8,793 bases of DNA from the NCBI GenBank assembly GCA_016285615.1, contig JAEERB010000100.1, positions 1 through 8,793 on the forward strand, read 5' to 3'. The notes under the pieces are model-generated. The model was not told the origin of the DNA. It saw nothing but the letters and a program-made list of their open reading frames with translations, and did not search any database. Source of the DNA: Bacteroidales bacterium. GTDB taxonomy: Bacteria > Bacteroidota > Bacteroidia > Bacteroidales > WCHB1-69. Shown here piece by piece: positions 1 to 6,899 of this stretch; position 1 is the stretch's first letter; every line of letters begins with the position of its first letter. The position numbers and the translations under genes are program-made.

Positions 1-614
1 CCGGAATGTAGACGGCGGTAGCGCAATATGGGATGGAAACGATAGCCGAAACCACTGACCACCTTGCACTTGTCCTTGGCCACAGGCATAATGGCAGGCA
101 TAGCAGCCAAGCGCTCGTTTTTGTTGCGGGCCATGTCGTATAGCTCATCGAGTGACTTGGACTCTACGTAGATACGCTTGGTCAGGTCGTCAACCCGCTT
201 GGTGGTATTCTTCAGCAGTTCGCCATTCTTCATGCCGTCAAACTCAGCGTAGCGCTCCACACCGCCGATGCCGCTATGCCGCTCAGCCTCACTGACCGGC
301 GCACTCTCAAAGATGGTGCGGTAGAGTGCATCATCGCGTTCCTCCATATTCTCCAACACCTTCTCGGCACGCTCCACTCGGTCGTTCAACAGGCGTGTCT
401 GACGTTTGTACTGTGCCAGCTCGCGCTCCATCGAACGCTCCTTGGGCGACTCCATGAACTGCAGCGCGACAAAGACAATCACCACACCGAGCACCACACC
501 GAACAGCACATTGAAACTGATGCGCCGTACACGGTCGCGCAGCGACACAAACACTTTCTCATACTTCAGCGTGTGAGGATTGAACCGGTAGGTATGTCTT
601 TCGCGTTTTTTCAC
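1..614 (-). CDS. M23 family metallopeptidase, N-terminal part (runs off left edge)
   Basis: Likely an inner-membrane-anchored cell-wall endopeptidase of the M23 (LytM-like) family, acting in the periplasm on peptidoglycan crosslinks. Translating the reverse strand gives 204 codons plus two bases. A basic cytoplasmic tail (1-31) begins MKKRERHTYRFNP and includes LKYEKV. One membrane segment lies at about 33-52 (VLFGVVLGVVIVFVALQF), a charged coiled-coil stretch at about 58-95, and the peptidase domain begins at about 185. VSGFGYRFHPILRYRRLHSG (187 onward) is the family's typical entry; the histidine of LHSG is the expected first zinc ligand of the HxxxD motif. The rest of the active site lies outside the window. 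The start is GTG at 614-612, which overlaps the upstream gene's TGA (shared GTGA), so translation is probably coupled. No in-frame ATG precedes the tail. It is the third gene of the apparent lpdA operon. The family call is strong; whether it is active or a regulatory homologue cannot be seen. Confidence 0.88.
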   Translation of the reverse strand, partial: MKKRERHTYRFNPHTLKYEKVFVSLRDRVRRISFNVLFGVVLGVVIVFVALQFMESPKERSMERELAQYKRQTRLLNDRVERAEKVLENMEERDDALYRTIFESAPVSEAERHSGIGGVERYAEFDGMKNGELLKNTTKRVDDLTKRIYVESKSLDELYDMARNKNERLAAMPAIMPVAKDKCKVVSGFGYRFHPILRYRRLHS

Positions 615-1585
615 AATGTAGCTTTCAGTTTATCAACGGCCTGAACGAAATCCACCACCACTCGGGCATGGTTGAAGTAGAACGTAAGTTCGAGGCCGGG
701 GATAAGTATCATGCAGGCTGCATCGCCCACACGGGAGGAGAGCAACTCGGTAGTCTCCTCTATGGCGGTTTCCTGACAGACCATTGTCAACGTCTTGAGG
801 GGCAGGATATCGAAGTCCACCGAACTGCGTGCCACAATCATAGCATCTGGCAGCATGTAATAGCATACACCCTCCGAATCACGCATCACAGGCAGGAAAC
901 AGTCGGCGCGGATAAAGTCGAAGATACCCAGGTCGAAAAAAACTTGCTTGAAGTTGTCGGCGGCCTTGTCGTTGCGATGCCACACGCGGCGGCAACGGTG
1001 CACCATCGCACTGAAAGCCTCCACGGCAGCCACATAGGCCTGCCAGGTTTCGTCGGAGTAATGTTTCTCCAAGTGGTACTCCACCGATGACATGTCGCGC
1101 TCCAACTGGGCTATTCTGCGCTTGAAATGACTGATGATGCTGACAAGGTGTTTCTTGTGATTGTGGCCCATCTTGTCCTTGACACCACGGATGATACGCT
1201 GCATCTCCTCCTCCATACGGCCGATGGTGAGGGCGTTGATATAGCAGTCCACTATCTCACGCTTGCGCTCGTCGGTGGTATTGTGCAGCAGTTCCTTGGC
1301 GCGTTTAAGTTCACGCTCGTAGTTGGGTTCCTTATCGAAAAGCAAATTCAGGTATTTGGGATGCTGCACAGCCATGTGGTGGCGCACAAACTCATGGTAG
1401 CTGTGGCTTTCGCTATCGCGCTCGATGAAGCCTGTGCCCGGGGTGCCGGCGCAGATAAAGCGACGGCCATAGTGACCCATCTCATTGAAGTCGCGCACCC
1501 CGAAGTCGTCGTAGAAGAAATGCTTGCTCACCTTGATGTGCAGCCCAACTCCCACTTTCTTGAATGTATAGGGTATAATAGTCAT
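611..1585 (-). CDS. Uncharacterised 324-residue protein with DUF4236-like N-terminus and helical middle
   Basis: Function unknown. The first 55 residues resemble DUF4236: an F-K-K start, a G-L-H-I-K-V-S-K stretch like the family's G-x-R-L-N-x-S-K, and the closing TPGTGF (48-53). Residues 85-215 are strongly charged and probably helical, with coiled-coil character around 85-175. The C-terminal part (216-324) looks like a compact mixed domain, with the phrase YYMLPDAMIV (242-251) recalling YFLPD-type strands found after DUF4236 in some proteins. No signal peptide or membrane segment is seen, so it is probably cytoplasmic. The ATG start lies 12 bases after the lpdA stop, and the TGA overlaps the GTG of the M23 peptidase gene, so it sits inside a tight operon. 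The gene model is strong. The DUF4236 match is from memory of the pattern and the C-terminal call is a guess. Confidence 0.85.
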   Translation of the reverse strand: MTIIPYTFKKVGVGLHIKVSKHFFYDDFGVRDFNEMGHYGRRFICAGTPGTGFIERDSESHSYHEFVRHHMAVQHPKYLNLLFDKEPNYERELKRAKELLHNTTDERKREIVDCYINALTIGRMEEEMQRIIRGVKDKMGHNHKKHLVSIISHFKRRIAQLERDMSSVEYHLEKHYSDETWQAYVAAVEAFSAMVHRCRRVWHRNDKAADNFKQVFFDLGIFDFIRADCFLPVMRDSEGVCYYMLPDAMIVARSSVDFDILPLKTLTMVCQETAIEETTELLSSRVGDAACMILIPGLELTFYFNHARVVVDFVQAVDKLKATL

Positions 1586-1597
1586 AAGTCAGAGAAT

Positions 1598-2977
1598 TTA
1601 AGCGTGTACAGCTTCGCCGTGAGCGGCTTCGAGGGCTTCCATGACGGCCTCGCTCATGGTGGGGTGCGGATGGATGGCCTGTGCCACCTGACGGGCGGTG
1701 AGGCCCTGTTCGCGGGCAGCTACTATCTCGGCAATCATCTCGGTGACATTGTCTCCGCACATGTGGCAGCCGAGGATAAGGTCGGTCTTGGCGTCGACCA
1801 CCACCTTCACAAAGCCGTCGGTATTGCCGGCAGCGGTGGCTTTGCCGCTGGCCTTGAAGAAGAACTTGCCCACCTTCACCTCATAGCCGGCGTCGACAGC
1901 CTTCTTCTCGGTCAGACCCACGCTGGCCACCTCGGGCACCGTGTAGGTGCAGCCGGGTACATTGGTGTAGTTCACCTTGGTAGCTTCGCCCTTGACGATA
2001 GCCTCCACGCAGCAGATGGATTCCTTCGAGGCCACATGCGCCAGGGCAGGACCGTGTACCACGTCGCCGATGGCGTAGTAGCCGGGCACGTTGGTGCGGT
2101 AGTAGTCATCCACCTCAATCTTGCCACGCTCGAACTTGATGCCGGTCTCTTCGAGGCCAAGGTTCTCGAGATTGGTCACCACACCCACGGCCGAGAGCAC
2201 CACATCGACATCGATGACAGTCTCGGTGTTCTTCTTCAGGTCCTTGACGGTGACGTGGCACACGTCGCCCTCGATGTCAACCTTCTCGACCGAGCAGCTG
2301 GGCATCACCTTCATACCCATCTTGCGGAAGCTACGGCTCATTTGGGCGGCCGTCTCCTCATCTTCGTTGGGCAGTATCTGGGGCATGAACTCGACCAGCG
2401 TCACCTGGGTACCGATGCTCTGATAGAAATAGGCGAACTCGCTGCCGATGGCACCGCTACCGCACACCAGCATCCGCTGGGGCTGGGTGCGCAGGGTCAT
2501 AGCCTCGCGGTAGCCGATGATGTGCTTGCCGTCCTGAGGCATGGCGGGCATCACCTTCGAACGGGCGCCGGTGGCGATGATGATATGGTCGGCCTCATAT
2601 TCGGTGCCGTCCACATCGACGATATGATTGGGTTTCACCTTGGCCGTGCCCTTGATAACCTCCACGTTGTTCTTCTTGAGCAGGAACTCGACGCCCTTGT
2701 TCATAGTCGAGGCCACGCCACGGCTGCGGTCGACCATAGCGTTGAGGTCGGCCTCCACGCCCTCGGCCTTCACGCCGTAGGCGGCGGCATGCTTGGCATA
2801 GTTAAACGCCTGCGCGCTCTTCATCAAGGCCTTGGTGGGGATGCAGCCCCAGTTGAGGCAGATGCCTCCAAGGTTCTCACGTTCCACAACGGCGGTCTTC
2901 AGGCCCAGCTGGGCACCCTTCACGGCAGCCACATAGCCTCCCGGGCCACTGCCGACGACAATCAAATCGTATCTCAT
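1598..2977 (-). CDS. lpdA: Dihydrolipoamide dehydrogenase (E3), 459 aa
   Basis: Flavoprotein that reoxidises dihydrolipoyl groups with NAD+, giving lipoyl disulfide and NADH. It is the E3 component of 2-oxoacid dehydrogenase complexes and the L protein of the glycine cleavage system, and is cytoplasmic. Seen in order: FAD-binding GSGPGG (9-14); redox-active disulfide GGICLNWGC with C40 and C45; ATG motif IIATGA (133-138); NAD-binding GSGAIG (173-178) followed by the acidic residue E194 in TLVEF; second FAD motif YAIGDV (301-306); and C-terminal dimer-interface HPHPTMSE with catalytic H438 and E443. The length is normal for the family and all key residues are present. The ATG start lies behind a good Bacteroidetes promoter about 40 bases upstream. 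No E1 or E2 gene is nearby; the downstream genes are a DUF4236-like protein and an M23 peptidase, so the operon link is not obviously functional. The codons are GC-rich, unlike the restriction genes to the right. Confidence 0.97.
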   Translation of the reverse strand: MRYDLIVVGSGPGGYVAAVKGAQLGLKTAVVERENLGGICLNWGCIPTKALMKSAQAFNYAKHAAAYGVKAEGVEADLNAMVDRSRGVASTMNKGVEFLLKKNNVEVIKGTAKVKPNHIVDVDGTEYEADHIIIATGARSKVMPAMPQDGKHIIGYREAMTLRTQPQRMLVCGSGAIGSEFAYFYQSIGTQVTLVEFMPQILPNEDEETAAQMSRSFRKMGMKVMPSCSVEKVDIEGDVCHVTVKDLKKNTETVIDVDVVLSAVGVVTNLENLGLEETGIKFERGKIEVDDYYRTNVPGYYAIGDVVHGPALAHVASKESICCVEAIVKGEATKVNYTNVPGCTYTVPEVASVGLTEKKAVDAGYEVKVGKFFFKASGKATAAGNTDGFVKVVVDAKTDLILGCHMCGDNVTEMIAEIVAAREQGLTARQVAQAIHPHPTMSEAVMEALEAAHGEAVHA

Positions 2978-3019
2978 AATGTGTATTTTATTTATATTAT
3001 TTATCTATTTAACAAAATG

Positions 3020-3051
3020 CAAAGATACAAACTTTTCCCGACATGACCAAA
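3020..3051 (-). promoter_or_regulatory. Bacteroidetes-type promoter of lpdA
   Basis: On the minus strand a TTTG (3051-3048) is followed after 20 bases by TATCTTTG (3027-3020), matching the -33 TTTG / -7 TAnnTTTG pattern of the Bacteroidetes primary sigma factor. Transcription would begin near 3013, leaving an AT-rich leader of about 35 bases before the lpdA ATG at 2977. No ribosome-binding purine run is visible in the leader, which is normal for this phylum. Confidence 0.8.
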
Positions 3052-3095
3052 AACTTTTCGCTTTTGGCACATAAAACAACGTAAAATATTGCCAC

Positions 3096-3127
3096 AAAAA
3101 ATGGGGCAGCCAATACATGGCCGCCCC
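3096..3127 (-). terminator. Intrinsic terminator after the lipoprotein gene
   Basis: Read on the minus strand, GGGGCGGCC (3127-3119), a 7-base loop and GGCTGCCCC (3111-3103) form a 9-pair stem with one C-A mismatch, followed at once by A and six T (3102-3096). This is a classic rho-independent terminator. It lies 41 bases past the lipoprotein stop and just before the lpdA promoter, so it separates the restriction operon from lpdA. Confidence 0.85.
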
Positions 3128-3167
3128 GATTTCTCACTCATGAAATTGGCAAGGTAACAAAGAACCT

Positions 3168-3410
3168 TTATTCTTCGTTGATGGGAATTCGTTTCAGTTC
3201 TTCCACTAGTCCGGCGTTGTCCTCTTCGAGGTGGTTGACGTACATCTTCAGGCTCGACAGTTCGAACTGCAGCGAGTCGTTCTCGGCCTGTAGGCTTTCC
3301 GCCCGAGAACGCATAGCTTCATACTCGCCGACAGAGACGACTCCCCGGTCGCAAGAAGCGAGGAAGATCGCCAGAAGGGCTATGGAAATATATTTTATAA
3401 ATTGCTTCAA
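3168..3410 (-). CDS. Small coiled-coil lipoprotein, 80 aa, TTG start
   Basis: Probable envelope lipoprotein of unknown role. It has a type II signal peptide: basic MKQFIKY, hydrophobic core ISIALLAIFLA, and lipobox LASC with the acylated cysteine at residue 20. The mature part is almost one amphipathic helix: residues 29-75 repeat L/A/M at heptad-like spacing (SLQAENDSLQFELSSLKMY), a short coiled coil reminiscent of Lpp-like or SlyB/TolB-neighbour small lipoproteins, though no family is recognised. The start must be TTG at 3410-3408, since the next in-frame ATG (residue 33) would remove the signal peptide. The gene is in the same frame as the upstream specificity gene, only two codons after its TGA, so it is probably read from the same transcript; no separate promoter is seen. 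Base composition is GC-richer than the restriction genes, suggesting a host gene placed behind an acquired unit. An intrinsic terminator follows. Confidence 0.75.
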   Translation of the reverse strand: MKQFIKYISIALLAIFLASCDRGVVSVGEYEAMRSRAESLQAENDSLQFELSSLKMYVNHLEEDNAGLVEELKRIPINEE

Positions 3411-3416
3411 GATATA

Positions 3417-4445
3417 TCAGATGTTCTTGGAATTAGGTAAAGATTTGATGTAGTCCTCCATGAACTGCCAGTCGGGAGTTCCTGTACATGTTACTGGCAA
3501 TTTTAGACGAGAGTCTTTCATCATTTCCAAATCCCATTTTCTGCCATAACAAAATCTATATTGTTCTTTTTCAATCAATGTGCATATAAATAATGCGATA
3601 TACTGATTTAGCGTAAATTTGGGATACAATACATTAACATCGTCCGTCGCCCAAAATTCTTGGTCTTGATAGAATGCATAGCCAATAGAACCATTATAAG
3701 AAACAGAAATTGTGTTTCCTTTATGCAGATGCATATTATTCCCAATTAATGCAGATAATCCGTTGTTTGAATCGATTGCTCCAATGTAACGAATGTCTCC
3801 AACTATCATATCTTCCTTCGTCAGTCGTTTTCCTTTTTTTATATCAAATAGATCTTTCCATTTAAACCAGTGCCATTCATCGGTATTAAATTGTATATTA
3901 TCGTTATTGATAGAATCTGTTTCGTATTTTTTCAGCCAAACATGCTGTGCTTTCTGAGGAAGCTTGGGAATGATGGTTTCTTTTATATATTTCTCCATGA
4001 ATTTCCAGTCAGGAGTGCCGTCAGCAGTTACGGGAAGTTTGAGCATTGTACTTGAGATATTATTCATAGTAAAAGCCCTACCATAGTTATATCTATACCG
4101 TTCTTTGTTTAATAATGTGGTAATAAATAAACCAGTGTAACGATTGAAATGTTTGGATCGGAGAATTACAATGTGATCACCACAAACGAACTCTCTTTCT
4201 TGATAATAAACGGTGGATGTGGTATCTCCAATTGTTATGGCATTTGCTTTCTCTATTTTATCAAAATTCTCATTTATAACAAAGCATTTAGATCCATTAT
4301 TAACATCCGTCCTTGTAATGTATAGCAAAGAACCACTGCTATCATTTTTGCACTCTGACAATTAATTAGCATTGTATGCTTTTGCTTTGTATGGTTTATC
4401 GCAAAAGCTGTCTACACGGAACCATTTCCATTTGCTTGCATCCAT
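3417..4445 (-). pseudogene. Type I/IIB specificity subunit (BcgI B-like), interrupted by in-frame TAA
   Basis: DNA-recognition subunit of the adjacent fused nuclease-methyltransferase. The frame from ATG 4445 to TGA 3417 covers 342 sense positions with one internal stop: 27 codons (MDASKWKWFRVDSFCDKPYK, ending NAN), TAA at 4364-4362, then 314 codons beginning LSECKND with no frame change. The two halves are alike, as in tandem recognition domains. WKWFRVDSF at the start matches WHWFKWKDLF in the second half (163-172 of the 314-codon part). YITRTDVNNG (14-23) matches YIGAIDSNNG (192-201). LKLPVTADGTPDWKFMEKYI (107-126) matches LKLPVTCTGTPDWQFMEDYI (286-305). The full length is close to BcgI B (about 341 residues) and shorter than classical HsdS, with no long central helices. 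The ATG lies one base past the A-subunit stop with AGGAG 7 bases upstream, supporting it as the true start. A TTG immediately after the TAA (4361) could restart translation and give a 314-residue product lacking the first strand of domain 1. A sequencing error is possible. Confidence 0.8.
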
Positions 4446-4446
4446 A

Positions 4447-6402
4447 CTAAATCTCCTCATTTTGTACCAAGAAAGCGGAGTAATCAACTAATTTTTGGAT
4501 GAAATCTTTTTCAGAAAGGGTGCTATAGTCCGTTTCCATGTACGCTTCAGCACACCACTCGTTTTCAAAGGTAACCTTCTTCACTGCAGACAATCCTACT
4601 TCTGCGGTACGTGTTTTGTAAAGATTAAGCCACTTATCATGTATTGCCCCCCATGCGCCTTCGCCTGTTTGCGGGTCAATACGTTCCACCCGACCAAGAT
4701 TTTTGCGTTTAATAAAACCATCTTCTTTAAAGTAGCCAAAGAATGTTTCTGTGTTTGCGGTCTCATGACGTACGCCTAATTCCCAAATCATGCAGCAAGC
4801 AACCACACTTGCACCAGGATAGAACATTTCTGATGGGAGAGAAAAAACCGCATCGAGCCGATGGTGTTGCATCATCAGCTCTTTATATTTCTTGATGTCC
4901 CCTTTGTCTCCAATTGCACACTGCATCGGTAGTAAAACTGCCAATTTACCAGTCCCAACCGTTTCAGCTATATAGTACAAGTAATGCAATCCCTTGCTTG
5001 GGTCTTCTTTGCAATCCTTTTTCCATTGTTTCACATAAGAAGGTTGACAATGCGGACGCTGTGCATTATAGGGTGGATTCATTAGTACGCGGTCAATATG
5101 CGCGTCCTTAATCCATTGCTCTAAATCAAAGCAACTTTCCATAACAACATTAGAGTTGCCGTCACTATGTATTAGCATGTTTGTTGTACTAAGACCAAAA
5201 GCTGCTTCTTCTTTTTCAATACCATAGATATGGTGTTTTTTTACCTCTATACGTTCATCTTGGTTCTGACAGTCATTAAGAGCATTTGTCATTGCGCGAA
5301 CAAGGAAGGCCCCACTACCACAACAAGGGTCGAGCACACGCGAATTGCGATTAACACCTATCACATCGCACATGAATGAGACAATATGATCTGGCGTAAA
5401 TGCCTGGTTTTTGTCTGCTTTCCCAACATATTTATTAAAAGTGGTAAAGAATAGGTTCAACAGGTCCTGCCCTTTAGTCGTTTCTTCGTTAATGTAGGGC
5501 ATGATTTCTTTGCTTATATCGTCAAGAACCAAAGCAATATCTTCCGATTTTAGTTGCCTTATCTTTTGGCTCTGGAGGACTTTTGTGTGAAGAATTGATA
5601 GCTTGTTGGCTCGATTGAGGTCATCATTAAGAAGCGAACTCAATACATCGTATATTCCTTGTAATATCTGAGCAGTGGAAAGGTCTTTGTATACAAGATG
5701 GTTTTTGAGTGCAAGAATACATGTGCCCACAAATTGACTACGGAGTTTTTCGTCAATACCTAATCCGTGTAAGGTTTCATTTAATCGATAAGTACTTTTA
5801 ATAACTTGCTCTTTGTTGTTAACACGGGCTGGAGACACAATGTTTCGGTAATCACTAAAAGAAGTAAGTGTTTGTTGTTCGGGCAGAAAAGTCTCGTCAG
5901 ACACGCAATCCCGCCACACGCGAATGCGATTATCCAAAGTATTAGCAATTATACCTATTAGTTTATACCCTGTGAGAGCTCTTTCATACGACATATAAGC
6001 ATTGAGCTGTTTTTTGGCCTTTACAAAACATTTGTCAAAATTAGGTTTTGTTTCGATAAGGACTGCTACACGAGTCTCTATATCTATAAAACGAATATCC
6101 AAATCCGTATATGTATCAATTTTTATCGAGGAAAAATCTGTGTGAGCATTAGTAAATGCCTGTTGGTAGCTAAACTCGTTATTTTCAATATTTGAAGTGA
6201 GGTATTGCTGCCCCACTGTTTGTATCATCGTGAATCTATCCATATGTCTGCGTTTATTGGCGATTGACCCATCCGGCAGTACGGGCATCCACAAAACAAA
6301 AGGTGCAGGTTCGATTCTCTGCACCTTGAGGCCTTCGGATGCCCGTATAAACAGATAAGTCTTCGCCTGCACCAACGCAGACGCTTGCTGACTTACTCGC
6401 AT
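4447..6402 (-). CDS. Fused restriction nuclease / N6-adenine DNA methyltransferase (BcgI A-like)
   Basis: Probably the catalytic subunit of a type IIB restriction-modification system: it would methylate adenine in a bipartite site and cut DNA when partnered with the specificity subunit. The 651-residue frame has a nuclease-like N-terminus, TDLDIRFIDIETRVAVLIETK, with acidic D102/D107 and E117-x-K119 fitting PD-(D/E)XK. A helical linker follows (about 200-325), then the gamma-class methyltransferase core: NQAFTP (332-337, motif X region), VLDPCCGSGAFL (356-367, SAM-binding motif I), and MNPPYN with catalytic NPPY (442-445, motif IV). All key residues are intact. Length is close to BcgI A (about 637). 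A plain HsdM would lack the nuclease motif, and no hsdR is adjacent. The start is uncertain: ATG 6402 opens the frame, but ATG 6243 (residue 54, MDRFTMIQ) is possible, and a nested inverted repeat lies between them. The DNA is AT-richer than lpdA, suggesting horizontal acquisition. Confidence 0.88.
   Translation of the reverse strand: MRVSQQASALVQAKTYLFIRASEGLKVQRIEPAPFVLWMPVLPDGSIANKRRHMDRFTMIQTVGQQYLTSNIENNEFSYQQAFTNAHTDFSSIKIDTYTDLDIRFIDIETRVAVLIETKPNFDKCFVKAKKQLNAYMSYERALTGYKLIGIIANTLDNRIRVWRDCVSDETFLPEQQTLTSFSDYRNIVSPARVNNKEQVIKSTYRLNETLHGLGIDEKLRSQFVGTCILALKNHLVYKDLSTAQILQGIYDVLSSLLNDDLNRANKLSILHTKVLQSQKIRQLKSEDIALVLDDISKEIMPYINEETTKGQDLLNLFFTTFNKYVGKADKNQAFTPDHIVSFMCDVIGVNRNSRVLDPCCGSGAFLVRAMTNALNDCQNQDERIEVKKHHIYGIEKEEAAFGLSTTNMLIHSDGNSNVVMESCFDLEQWIKDAHIDRVLMNPPYNAQRPHCQPSYVKQWKKDCKEDPSKGLHYLYYIAETVGTGKLAVLLPMQCAIGDKGDIKKYKELMMQHHRLDAVFSLPSEMFYPGASVVACCMIWELGVRHETANTETFFGYFKEDGFIKRKNLGRVERIDPQTGEGAWGAIHDKWLNLYKTRTAEVGLSAVKKVTFENEWCAEAYMETDYSTLSEKDFIQKLVDYSAFLVQNEEI
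4453..4457 (-). promoter_or_regulatory. Ribosome binding site for the specificity gene
   Basis: AGGAG on the minus strand, inside the last codons of the A-subunit gene (GAG GAG ATT TAG), 7 bases before ATG 4445. It is one of few good Shine-Dalgarno sequences in the window. It fixes the start of the specificity gene upstream of the internal TAA, rather than at the TTG after it. Confidence 0.55.
6280..6347. repeat. Nested inverted repeat at the 5' end of the A-subunit gene
   Basis: The outer arms TACGGGCATCC (6280-6290) and GGATGCCCGTA (6337-6347) are perfect over 11 bases. Inside them, AAGGTGCAG (6300-6308) and CTGCACCTT (6319-6327) are perfect over 9 bases around a 10-base loop. The unpaired stretches between the stems are 9 bases on each side, so the 68-base structure is symmetric. 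It lies between the two candidate start codons of the A subunit. It could be a leader hairpin if translation starts at 6243, or a structure within the coding region if it starts at 6402. Function unknown. Confidence 0.7.
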
Positions 6403-6410
6403 TTATACGT

Positions 6411-6431
6411 TTGAAAGTTCCGAAGTTTCAA
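6411..6431. promoter_or_regulatory. Operator-like imperfect palindrome upstream of the A-subunit start
   Basis: TTGAAAGTTC, a central C and GAAGTTTCAA form a 21-base palindrome with 9 of 10 arm positions matching, 8 bases before ATG 6402. Its size and place resemble a dimeric repressor site. No controller gene is seen in the window, so the regulatory role is an inference. Confidence 0.3.
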
Positions 6432-6545
6432 GATATGCCGAATAATTCGCTCGCGCTATGTTATTATTTATGTTTTTATTCTATAATTCTATTTCTCTGT
6501 TTCTATCTTATTTTATTCGTTGTTTATCATTTGTTTTTCGAGGTG

Positions 6546-6576
6546 CAAAGATACGAAAGTTGAGCGATATGGCAAA
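6546..6576 (-). promoter_or_regulatory. Bacteroidetes-type promoter of the restriction operon
   Basis: On the minus strand TTTG (6576-6573), a 19-base spacer and TATCTTTG (6553-6546) match the -33/-7 consensus. The -7 box is the same octamer as in the lpdA promoter. Transcription would start near 6540, leaving an AT-rich leader of about 138 bases to ATG 6402, or about 297 to ATG 6243. A second TATCTTTG at 6633-6626 has no TTTG at the right distance and is not called. Confidence 0.75.
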
Positions 6577-6720
6577 ATTTATTTTGACATATCCGAAATG
6601 CAGTATCTTCGTGAGCGCAGCGAATCAAAGATACAGATTTTTTTCCAAAATAGCGGAAAAAAGATGGAAGATGTAAGAAGGATGATGTATGATGTGGCGC
6701 CCAGATTGGGCTTTGTTTGC

Positions 6721-6759
6721 ACTGCAAAAGAAGTCGGACAAGACGACTGTTTTTGCAGT
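6721..6759. repeat. Compact nested hairpin
   Basis: ACTGCAAAA (6721-6729) pairs with TTTTGCAGT (6751-6759). Inside, AGTCG (6732-6736) pairs with CGACT (6744-6748) around a 7-base loop, with a symmetric 2-by-2 internal loop (GA/GT). Fourteen perfect pairs in 39 bases are well above what a random intergenic stretch usually shows. No T-run follows on either strand, so it is not a typical terminator. It may be a structured RNA element or the remnant of a small palindromic repeat. Confidence 0.6.
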
Positions 6760-6899
6760 AGAAATAACACACTTCACAAGGGGAAATATTGTGCCCGGTG
6801 GATAACTTTTCGTGTAATTTTTTTTGCGATTTATATAACTGTTGACAGTAGAATCCCCCCAAAATTTGGGCAATATATAATTCATTTGTTTTCAGTATA

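Noticed and set aside
276..1090. Plus-strand open frames opposite the M23 and DUF4236-like genes
   Set aside because: The minus-strand genes have coherent domains, operon spacing and an overlapping stop/start; the plus frames have neither.
1127..3046. 639-codon open frame on the plus strand opposite lpdA
   Set aside because: It is an antisense shadow. The minus-strand frame has all lipoamide dehydrogenase motifs; the plus translation is rich in H, A, G, V and L with no recognisable domain.
6298..6330. tRNA T-arm-like GGTTCGATTC
   Set aside because: The flanking sequence does not form an acceptor stem, D-arm or anticodon arm. The motif is simply the loop side of the nested inverted repeat.
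6626..6633. Second TATCTTTG on the minus strand upstream of the restriction operon
   Set aside because: The nearest upstream TTTG is only 12 bases away, so it lacks a properly spaced -33 box.
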